Positions 1 through 7,048 of a stretch of DNA of 64,000 bases are shown piece by piece. The notes under the pieces were generated by a model. It searched no databases and was not told the DNA's origin. It worked only from the letters and a program-made list of their open reading frames with translations. A program made the position numbers and the translations under genes. Origin of the DNA: Acidobacteriota bacterium. GTDB taxonomy: Bacteria; Acidobacteriota; Vicinamibacteria; Vicinamibacterales; Fen-181. Each line of letters starts with the position of its first letter. Positions within the stretch are counted from its first letter, which is position 1. The stretch is from assembly GCA_003170135.1 (NCBI GenBank), contig PMZR01000017.1:17990-81989 (forward strand). The letters are read 5' to 3'.

Positions 1-1
1 C

Positions 2-256
2 CCGCAGAATCCACGCGCGCGCATCGGTCTCGCCATGCTGTATCGCGCGGAAGGACGCGTTCGCGAGGCGAACGACGTGCTCGCCGACATGGTGCGCACC
101 TCGCCCACGCCCGACACCTACGCGATGGCCGCGCGGACGTTGCAGATTCTCGGCGAGCCGGACGCCGCTCGCGACATCGTCGCGCGCGGCCTGCAGCAGT
201 TCCCTGGCAACCGCGAGCTGAAGGCCGTGGGGACAGCGGGAACGGGTGGTAAGTAG
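2..256 (+). CDS. TPR-containing protein, C-terminal part (5' end outside window)
   Basis: The reading frame is open from the first bases of the window (codon phase from base 2) and ends at TAG 254-256, so this is the C-terminus of a longer protein. The visible 84 residues are helical and alanine/arginine rich, with the spacing of tetratricopeptide repeats (AMAARTLQILGEPDAARDIV followed by a second short helix pair). TPRs are protein-interaction scaffolds. The next gene begins 38 bp downstream on the same strand and also ends in TPRs, so the two may be cotranscribed relatives. Nothing can be said about its N-terminal domain. Confidence 0.6.
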   Translation, partial: PQNPRARIGLAMLYRAEGRVREANDVLADMVRTSPTPDTYAMAARTLQILGEPDAARDIVARGLQQFPGNRELKAVGTAGTGGK

Positions 257-294
257 ACGGTAGGCGGACCAGATACGAGACGAGTCGGCGACCA

Positions 295-2574
295 GTGACG
301 AACCGCAAACACAAATCCCGATCGGCCATCCCGGCCAATTCAACCGCGCGCCGGCCGGACGCGCCCCGCTCGGACGCAGGCGCCGTGCCGCGCTCCGGCA
401 CGGGCGGTGTGGGCGCGGCGGCCCGCGCAGGCGGCGTGGCGGGACCGCGCCGCGCGCCCGGGAATGGTCGTCTGTTGACGCTCGCGGCTGCCGCCATCAT
501 CGGCATCGCCGTGCTGTCGATTGGCGGCTGGCTGCTCGTCGGACGTTCACCCGGGCACCTCGCGCGCCGCGCCGACCAGAACGTGCTGCTCATCACGATC
601 GACACGCTGCGCGCCGACGCGCTCGGATGTTCGGGCGGGCGGGCGGCCACGCCGAATCTCGACGCGCTTGCTTCGGACGGCATCCGGTTCGACTATGCGC
701 ACGCGCACACGGTCGTGACGCTGCCGTCGCACACCTCGATTCTCACCGGCCTGTATCCGTTCCAGCATGGCGTGCGCGACAACACGGGCTATCGGCTGCA
801 GCCGGGCATCGACACCATCGCCACCCTTCTCAAGGGCGCAGGATACGCGACGGGCGCGTTCGTCGGCGCCTTCCCGCTCGATTCCCGGTTCGGCCTGACG
901 CGCGGCTTCGACGTGTACGACGATCACTACGGCGAAACGAACCGGCTGACGGCCTTCGCGATGCCCGAGCGTCGCGCCGGCGTCGTCGTTGACATCGCCA
1001 CGCAGTGGATCCGGCAGCAGCACGGCAAGTGGTTCGCCTGGGTGCACGTCTACGACCCGCACGCGCCGTACCAGCCGCCCGCGCCCTACGACGCCCAGTA
1101 CGCCGGTCATCTCTACGACGGCGAAGTGGCATACGTCGATGCCGCGCTGGGGCCGCTGCTCGCGCTCGCGAGGCAACAGGCCCGTCCCACCGTGATCGTG
1201 GTGACCGGCGATCACGGCGAGTCGCTCGGCAGCCACGGCGAGGAGACGCACGGGCTCTTCGCGTACGAGCCGACACTCAAGATCCCGCTCATCATCGACG
1301 ACACGGCGCAGTCGCACCCGTTCCGCGCCGCCGTCACCGACATGCCGGCGCGCCACGTGGACATCGTGCCAACCCTGCTCGACGCCCTGGCGCTGCCCTC
1401 GCCGAAGAACCTGCCCGGACGCTCGCTGGTCGCGGCGCTCGAGCGTGGCGACCGGTCGGAGCCGGCGTCCTACTTCGAAGCGCTCGAACCGTTCCTCAAT
1501 CGCGGCTGGGCGCCGCTCACCGGCGTCCTGGTCGGACGCGACAAGTTCATCGACTTGCCGGGGCAGGAGCTCTACGGGCTGTCGGCCGATCCCGGCGAGA
1601 CGCGCAACCTGTTGCCGCAGGAGGCCGAGCGCGGCCGCGTGCTCGACGCGCGCCTCCGCGAGTTCGATGCCTCACCGCAACAGGCGGGCGCGCGGCAACG
1701 GGAGAGCGCGAGCGCCGTCGCGCAATTGCAGGCGCTGGGCTACGTGTCGGGCTCCGCGCCTCCGAAGAGCCATTACACCGAGCAGGACGACCCGAAGCAC
1801 CTGGTCGGCCTCGATCGCGAGATTCATCATGGCGTCGAACTCTTCCAGACCGGGCGCCCGATCGAAGCGCTGCAGGTCTACACCGATCTGATTCGCGAGC
1901 GCCCCGAAATGCCGCTCGGTTACCTGCACGCCGCGTTCCTTCAGTGGGAACTTGGGCGGCCGGAGGCCGCCATCGCCACGCTCAACGACGCGCTTGCCCA
2001 CGACGCGTCAACGGGCGAACTGCGGGCGCAACTGGGAATCTACCTCGCGGAAAGCGGGGCAGCCGACCAGGCCATCCGGCTGCTCGGTCCGGCCATGGCC
2101 ACTGATGCGCCAGACGTCGATGCGCTCAACGCCCTTGGAATCGCGCAATCGCGGTCGGGCAGGCAGCAGGACGCCATCGCCACCTTCGAGCGCGTGCTGC
2201 GCCTGAGCCCGAGCAACGCGAGCGCCTGGCAGAACCTGGGGACGATTTACCTCGAGCAGAAAGACGACGCGGCTGCGCGGAAGGCCTTCACGTCAGCGCT
2301 GGCGCTCGACCCCGCGCTCGCAACCGCGCTGAACGGCCTCGGCGTCGTGGAACTGCGCAACGGCAACCGCGCCGGCGCGATCGACGCGTGGAAGCGCGCC
2401 GTCGCCTCGGACGCGCGCCAGTTCGACACGCTGTTCAATCTCGGCATCACGTTGCGCGACAGCGGAGACACGGCGGGGGCGCGGGAGTATTTCCAGCGGT
2501 TCGCCGACACCGCGCCGCCCGCGTTCTACGCGCGCGACATCGCGAGGGTGCGGGCGTGGCTGGGGAAACGGTAG
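295..2574 (+). CDS. Membrane-anchored sulfatase-fold hydrolase fused to TPR repeats
   Basis: GTG start; 759 aa. A basic, proline/glycine-rich N-terminus leads into one hydrophobic segment (about residues 60-82), a signal anchor. Residues about 95-460 form an alkaline-phosphatase/sulfatase fold: metal-ligand strand LLITIDTLRAD (Asp103), nucleophile segment TLPSHTS (142-148) and GDHGE near 306. The nucleophile position that is Cys or Ser in formylglycine sulfatases (C/S-x-P-x-R) is Thr here (T-L-P-S-H). It is therefore probably not a formylglycine enzyme and could be a phospho- or sulfo-ester hydrolase or transferase using Thr. Residues about 515-740 are six or so TPRs. Such fusions are common in Acidobacteriota; the substrate is unknown. 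Confidence 0.85.
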   Translation: MTNRKHKSRSAIPANSTARRPDAPRSDAGAVPRSGTGGVGAAARAGGVAGPRRAPGNGRLLTLAAAAIIGIAVLSIGGWLLVGRSPGHLARRADQNVLLITIDTLRADALGCSGGRAATPNLDALASDGIRFDYAHAHTVVTLPSHTSILTGLYPFQHGVRDNTGYRLQPGIDTIATLLKGAGYATGAFVGAFPLDSRFGLTRGFDVYDDHYGETNRLTAFAMPERRAGVVVDIATQWIRQQHGKWFAWVHVYDPHAPYQPPAPYDAQYAGHLYDGEVAYVDAALGPLLALARQQARPTVIVVTGDHGESLGSHGEETHGLFAYEPTLKIPLIIDDTAQSHPFRAAVTDMPARHVDIVPTLLDALALPSPKNLPGRSLVAALERGDRSEPASYFEALEPFLNRGWAPLTGVLVGRDKFIDLPGQELYGLSADPGETRNLLPQEAERGRVLDARLREFDASPQQAGARQRESASAVAQLQALGYVSGSAPPKSHYTEQDDPKHLVGLDREIHHGVELFQTGRPIEALQVYTDLIRERPEMPLGYLHAAFLQWELGRPEAAIATLNDALAHDASTGELRAQLGIYLAESGAADQAIRLLGPAMATDAPDVDALNALGIAQSRSGRQQDAIATFERVLRLSPSNASAWQNLGTIYLEQKDDAAARKAFTSALALDPALATALNGLGVVELRNGNRAGAIDAWKRAVASDARQFDTLFNLGITLRDSGDTAGAREYFQRFADTAPPAFYARDIARVRAWLGKR

Positions 2575-2585
2575 AAGCTCGTGCG

Positions 2586-2716
2586 ACGTGCGCGGTGCGT
2601 AGTGCGAAGTGCAAGGTGGCGCCGGGCCTGTCGCTGAGCGCATCCTTCAAGAAAGGGCGCGCAGCACCACCTCACACAGCATCTCGCACGCCGCACTTCG
2701 CACGTCGCACGTCTGA
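2586..2716. repeat. Heptamer inverted-repeat element (GTGCNNN type)
   Basis: Directly after the sulfatase-fold gene a left arm of 7-bp units (GTGCGAC, GTGCGCG, GTGCGTA, GTGCGAA, GTGCAAG) is followed by a non-repetitive core starting GGTGGCGCCGGGCCTG at 2615. A right arm holds the reverse-complement units (CGCACTTC, GCACGTC). The two convergent genes end at 2574 and 2724, so the element fills the whole gap and could fold as a terminator-like hairpin for both. The core start resembles those at 12848, 36390, 39291 and 42069, although this copy has only part of the longer shared motif. Confidence 0.75.
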
Positions 2717-2723
2717 ACGCCGC

Positions 2724-3413
2724 TCACTGCACGATCTTGAACGGCCCCTTGAACGTGCTCACGTCGAGCGTCGACATCTTCCCGAACAACGGCATCCACG
2801 GGACGGGCGAGAACGCGCCGCACACCCAGGACGCACCGTTGAAGAAGGCATACGACTGGATCGCGCTCCCGGCCACTTCGGGCGTCCCGGGATACGAGAA
2901 GGCCAGCTGCCCCGACGAGCCGGGCATCACGAACCCGGGGCGGAGGAGATTGGCGGTGTCAATCGGCAGGTACGCGTCGCCCGAGCAGTCGGCGGTCGGA
3001 TAGAACGGCATCACGTCCGTCGTGTTGCTCACCAGGAAGCCGGTGGTCGACGTCAAAGGAAGCGCCACCCACAGGTTCCCCACCAGGCGTGCCGCGGTGC
3101 TGCCGCTGACCGAGGACACGAAGACGCCCAGCGCCGTTCCGTTGTCGTCGACGACGCGCAGCGGCCCGGGCGGAGCGGGCGCCGGCTGTGGCGGCACGGT
3201 CGATGGCGGCACCACCGCCGGCGGCTGCGCCGGGATGCTGGCCGCCCACTGGATCGCATGTTCGCTCGGCAGACATCCCTCTCCGGCACCGACGATGCGC
3301 ACCTGCCCGTTGGCGTTCTTGACGCATCCGTAAATCGTCTGCTGCGCCCACACCGTACCCACTGGGAAAACCAGGATGACCAGGATCAGCGCCAGGATGC
3401 GAGAGGGCCTCAT
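2724..3413 (-). CDS. Secreted protein of unknown function
   Basis: 229 aa from the second of two adjacent ATGs; an AAGGAGG ribosome site lies 5 nt upstream of the ATG at 3413, which decides the start. Residues 1-24 are a clear Sec signal peptide (RILALILVILVFPVG, then WA/QQ cleavage). The mature N-terminus IYGCVKNANGQVRIV resembles short segments found at the start of many secreted Acidobacteriota proteins. A Pro/Ala-rich linker (about 65-90) separates it from a C-terminal part with four scattered cysteines. No catalytic motif is recognised. Downstream of the VWFA/TPR/TonB genes on the same strand but separated by 257 bp with a hairpin, so probably its own transcript. Confidence 0.7.
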   Translation of the reverse strand: MRPSRILALILVILVFPVGTVWAQQTIYGCVKNANGQVRIVGAGEGCLPSEHAIQWAASIPAQPPAVVPPSTVPPQPAPAPPGPLRVVDDNGTALGVFVSSVSGSTAARLVGNLWVALPLTSTTGFLVSNTTDVMPFYPTADCSGDAYLPIDTANLLRPGFVMPGSSGQLAFSYPGTPEVAGSAIQSYAFFNGASWVCGAFSPVPWMPLFGKMSTLDVSTFKGPFKIVQ

Positions 3414-3626
3414 CATTGCCTCCTTGACGGGGGGCGCCGGTCCCTGGTCCACAGTCTTGGTCCAAGGTACCGGCACCCCTGCTCGAGCCAGTACCTGAGC
3501 AATAGCGATGCCCCCGTCGCGTCCGAAATAACTCTCTTATCAGGAATACTCTAGGTCGGGTGACAGTCGAGGCCGGCCCGTGGCGGGGTCCCAATTGTGG
3601 GCAGGGAATCACGAAACTGAAAGACA

Positions 3627-3662
3627 GGCCGGAGGCATTCGTCGCGGCGAATGCCCCCGGCC
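3627..3662 (-). terminator. Hairpin 3' of the VWFA gene, possible terminator
   Basis: Arms GGCCGG+GGCATTCG and CGAATGCC+CCGGCC pair over 14 bp with a 6-nt loop and one bulged base on each side. It lies 8 nt after the stop (3670) of the minus-strand VWFA gene. On the minus strand it is followed only by TGTCTTTC, a weak T-tract, so it may be a poor intrinsic terminator or an mRNA-stabilising stem. Confidence 0.5.
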
Positions 3663-3669
3663 GGCAGGG

Positions 3670-5748
3670 TTAGCGCTGTGCGGGAGGCCTGGCGAGGCCC
3701 GCGACGACCTTGAACGTCCTCATGACGACACGCGCCGGCCCGTGGGGTACGGCAATGCGCACGCGCGCCGCGTACAGGCCTTCGGCGAGACCGGCGACGG
3801 GCAGGAGCGCCCGAACGATCCGCTCGCCGTGGCTGCCGGTCTTCACGATCGGTTCGGCGGTCGCCACCACCTCCTCCGATCCGCCGCGCAGGATCTCCAC
3901 GCGCGCGTCGGAGGGTTGAATCGCCGTCCCCGTGCCGTACACCTCGAGGTAGGCGAGCACGTCGTCATCATGGTGGACGCAGGCGTTGGTCGGCGGATCG
4001 AACCGCGTCCCTTCCAGGCGGCTGACGATCAGGTCGCTCGTGCTCATCGCGGCGCCTTCGAGCGGCCAGACGTGGAATCGCCGGTCGGCCGTACCGATCA
4101 CCCCGCCGGGTTCCCGCACCAGCATCCGCATCCAGTACTCGCCCGGCGGCACGTCGAACTGGACGACGTACTGGACCGCGTCGAGGCTCCCGGGCGCATC
4201 GTTTGCGCCGGCCGGCAGGCGGACCTTGTCGGTGCCGCTGGCCATCGCCTGGCCCGTCACCGCGTCGCGCACGACGAACACGATGTCGGCGGGCTGGTCG
4301 GCGGCGTGCGCGCACGGCAGGTGCGCGGTCACGCTGGCGATGATGCGCGGCTTCTCCGCGGTCGGCCCGATGCGTTCGTAGGTCGTGTACTCGATGGGCA
4401 GCGCGGAGGACGTGGGCGGCACGTCAAGGGCGACGTCGATCGCCTGCCGATCCGCGAGTGGTGTGGGGGGCGGTGCCGTCGAGTACCCGGTGCGGGCACG
4501 CGCGACGAGACCGTGGCGCGTGACGTTCACCTTCACGCGATGATAATCGTGCGGGCCGTCCGATGCCGACGGCTCGAAGCCGACGAGATAGTAATCGGTG
4601 GTCTCGGCGGCGATCTGCGACAGGACGGTGTCCAGGTTGCTCGTGTTCGTGATGAGCCGGCCGTTGGTCTCGGATGCCAGCGTCGCCAGCGGGTCGCGGC
4701 GCTGGGAGCGCTCGGTGGCCGACATGCCCGCCGATGCGCCCGCCACCTGCGCGGTGTTCAGATCGACCGAGTAGATCATGCTGTTCGATTGGGCCGCCGA
4801 GGCAGCCACCTGTTCCAGCCGTGACGCGAGGTTGTCGGCGAAGAATCCTTCCGAGAACAGGATGAAGGCCTTGCGCCCCTCGATCCACCGCAACCGGCCC
4901 ATGATGTCGGCGAGCCGCGACAGGAAGATCTGTCCTTCCGTGTCGGCCTGGGCGACGACCTGGGACGCCTGCTCGGGCGTCACCTCGCCGGACGCGGTCC
5001 GGGCGAGCGCTCGAGCCGCGAGGCCGGACTCGGACGTCATTTCGGAGGGCCGGCTCATCGCCATGAAGTCGTTCGCGCCGCCGCCCGAGCGCGTCATGCG
5101 ATAGGCCTCGAACTCGCTCAGGCCGCCGGTCATGCGGCCCGCCTTGCCGTGCACTTGGCGCAGCTGGTCGCGCGCATGGATCAGATCGGTTGTGAAGCTC
5201 ACCGCCGGCCCGGGGCCGGGCAGGCCGTAGACGGCGATGGCGTCGCCGGGCTTGAGTTCGCGGGACAAAAAGCGCTCGGCGGCCAGGCGGGCGCGCTGCT
5301 CGTGGCCGGCCGCGATGTGCAGCTGATCGAACACGAGGACGTAGAGGTGGCCCGACGGCGACATCTCGTTGGCCGACACCTCTTCGAAGGTGCGCACCGG
5401 CTGGTCGGTGTCGCCCCGCGTGTTTGTCAGATGGCGGAACAGCACGACGGGGCAGCGGCGGCCGTTCTCCGTGATCGCGATTTCGTCGGGGCGCAGATCG
5501 TCAACCGGCTGGCCGGCCTGGTCGGTAACGCTGATGTCCATCCGGACCAGTTCCGTACGGGCGTGAAAGACGGGAGGTTCCTGCGCGACCAGGCGAGGCG
5601 CCGCCGCCCAGCAGAGGGCGCCAGCGCCGGCGAGAACCGACAGGCGGAACAGCGTGAGAAGCAGGCGCGGCGAGAGCCGCGCATTCGCCAAGGTGTTGGA
5701 AGACGAAGAGCGCTCGGGGTGGGGCTTGTTCGACGTCGCAGGCACCAT
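3670..5748 (-). CDS. VWFA-related secreted protein (Acidobacteria type)
   Basis: 692 aa. An N-terminal hydrophobic segment (about residues 28-55) is a signal peptide or anchor. It is followed by the strand FHARTELVRMDISVTDQAG and the segment DDLRPDEIAITENGR, the hallmark opening of the VWFA-related domain family expanded in Acidobacteriota. A von Willebrand A-like core follows (YVLVFDQLHIAAGHE; KAFILFSEGFFADN) with an imperfect metal-ion site. The C-terminal 250 residues are beta-rich. The ATG at 5748 has an AGAAGG site 5 nt upstream; a GTG at 5754 would give a 4-nt overlap with the preceding stop. It follows the TPR gene by 2 nt, so the two are translationally coupled and probably work together in the envelope. 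Role unknown. Confidence 0.8.
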   Translation of the reverse strand: MVPATSNKPHPERSSSSNTLANARLSPRLLLTLFRLSVLAGAGALCWAAAPRLVAQEPPVFHARTELVRMDISVTDQAGQPVDDLRPDEIAITENGRRCPVVLFRHLTNTRGDTDQPVRTFEEVSANEMSPSGHLYVLVFDQLHIAAGHEQRARLAAERFLSRELKPGDAIAVYGLPGPGPAVSFTTDLIHARDQLRQVHGKAGRMTGGLSEFEAYRMTRSGGGANDFMAMSRPSEMTSESGLAARALARTASGEVTPEQASQVVAQADTEGQIFLSRLADIMGRLRWIEGRKAFILFSEGFFADNLASRLEQVAASAAQSNSMIYSVDLNTAQVAGASAGMSATERSQRRDPLATLASETNGRLITNTSNLDTVLSQIAAETTDYYLVGFEPSASDGPHDYHRVKVNVTRHGLVARARTGYSTAPPPTPLADRQAIDVALDVPPTSSALPIEYTTYERIGPTAEKPRIIASVTAHLPCAHAADQPADIVFVVRDAVTGQAMASGTDKVRLPAGANDAPGSLDAVQYVVQFDVPPGEYWMRMLVREPGGVIGTADRRFHVWPLEGAAMSTSDLIVSRLEGTRFDPPTNACVHHDDDVLAYLEVYGTGTAIQPSDARVEILRGGSEEVVATAEPIVKTGSHGERIVRALLPVAGLAEGLYAARVRIAVPHGPARVVMRTFKVVAGLARPPAQR

Positions 5749-5750
5749 TC

Positions 5751-6821
5751 TCACCTTCTCGGTTGAAACGCCGGCTCGCCGGCCGTGATGGCGGGGCGGG
5801 CCGTCAGGTTGCGCGAGTTATTGAACGGCTGCCCTCCGGAGAGGGGGAAGGCAGCCAGGTTGCGCGCCGACGCGTCGTTCGCCTGCTTGATCTGCGCGAG
5901 CATCTCCTTGGCCTGCTGCGCCTCTTTCGAATCGGGCGGCGCCAGCGGCAGGAATTTTTCGAGATCCGCCTTCGCCTTGTCCATCTGCTGCAACTGCAGC
6001 TCGGCCAGGGCACGGTAGTAATACGGGTCCGGGGCCTGCGGGAACTTCGCGACCATCGGGTCGAGCGCGCCGATCGCGACGCTGGGCTGATTCCTGTTCA
6101 GCGCCTCGATGGCGACGTTGACGAACGCCGCCGGATCGGTGACCTTCGCCGTGTCGATCCGCGAGAGGTACTGCGCCGCCCGCTGCGGATCGTTCACCTT
6201 CAACGCGGCATCCACGGCGAGCTGCAACAGCGAGGGCTCGCCCGGGTCCTGCGCCAGGACGAGATCGAGTTCCTTCAGCGCGTTGGCGTAGTCGCCCTCG
6301 CGGCCGTAGGTGAGCGCGATCGATCGATGCACCATCACCAGGTCGGGCCGTGCGGCAAGCACCTTCGCGTATTCGTCGCGCGCCTCGCCGAACTTGCCCT
6401 GTTTGTACATCTCGTCGCCCTTGGCGAGCAGCCCCTGGAGTTCTTTCTGCTGCGCGATGGCCGCGTCCTTCTGAATCGTGATCACGACCGGCGGAACCCG
6501 GCCTTCGCCGGCCGGCAGCATCACCGACATCTTCTTCACCGAGTACCCCGGCGCCTCGACATCGATGTTCCAGGTGCCGCCGCGCAGGGACAACGCCGAG
6601 AATTCTCCGCTCTTGTCCGTCCTGACGTCGGGGCCGACATTGCCGGCCTGCGCCAGACGAAGCTTCACGAGCGCATTCGCGACGGGCTTTCCGCCATCGT
6701 CGACAACTTTGCCGCCGATGCGTCCGCCGCCTTTCCAGTCTTGAGCTGAGAGTCGGGTCGTGGTCGCGAGGAGAGAGAGGGCGACCAGCGCGGCGATCAT
6801 ATACCAGCTTGTCCTCTTCAC
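5751..6821 (-). CDS. Periplasmic TPR protein with carboxypeptidase-regulatory-like domain
   Basis: 356 aa. Signal peptide 1-26 (ends LSA/QD). Residues about 30-110 form an Ig-like CarboxypepD_reg domain (GGRIGGKVVDDGGKPVANA...). Residues about 118-320 are TPRs, including AQQKELQGLLAKGDEMYKQG and YANALKELDLVLAQDPGEPS. The C-terminal 40 residues are low complexity. It sits upstream of, and coupled to, the VWFA gene and downstream of the TonB receptor, so all three may form a surface assembly that binds or processes exported substrate. This is an inference from order only. Confidence 0.8.
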   Translation of the reverse strand: MKRTSWYMIAALVALSLLATTTRLSAQDWKGGGRIGGKVVDDGGKPVANALVKLRLAQAGNVGPDVRTDKSGEFSALSLRGGTWNIDVEAPGYSVKKMSVMLPAGEGRVPPVVITIQKDAAIAQQKELQGLLAKGDEMYKQGKFGEARDEYAKVLAARPDLVMVHRSIALTYGREGDYANALKELDLVLAQDPGEPSLLQLAVDAALKVNDPQRAAQYLSRIDTAKVTDPAAFVNVAIEALNRNQPSVAIGALDPMVAKFPQAPDPYYYRALAELQLQQMDKAKADLEKFLPLAPPDSKEAQQAKEMLAQIKQANDASARNLAAFPLSGGQPFNNSRNLTARPAITAGEPAFQPRR

Positions 6822-6840
6822 AATGGCTCCTTGTACGTAT

Positions 6841-6881
6841 CGATGAGCTCTTATGCGTCGGCTCCCGATGAGCTCTTATGC
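6841..6881. promoter_or_regulatory. Two perfect 16-bp direct repeats upstream of the TPR gene
   Basis: CGATGAGCTCTTATGC occurs at 6841-6856 and again, identical, at 6866-6881 (25-bp period). Each copy contains the palindrome GAGCTC. They begin 20 bp upstream of the TPR start codon (6821), in the 227-bp gap after the TonB receptor. Spacing of about two and a half helical turns and perfect identity suggest a regulator site or a recent duplication. Confidence 0.5.
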
Positions 6882-7048
6882 AGCTCGTCCTTGCGTGATA
6901 TCAGGCGTCATGTACACGACGAGATCCGAACCGATGCAAGACTCATCGCGTACAAGACGAGGGCCTCTCGCCGAGGCGGCCGAGAGGCCCGACAGTAAGG
7001 CAGCGACACGCAGGCGACGCGCGACGCGCCGCCTGCGTGTGCTCTTAC

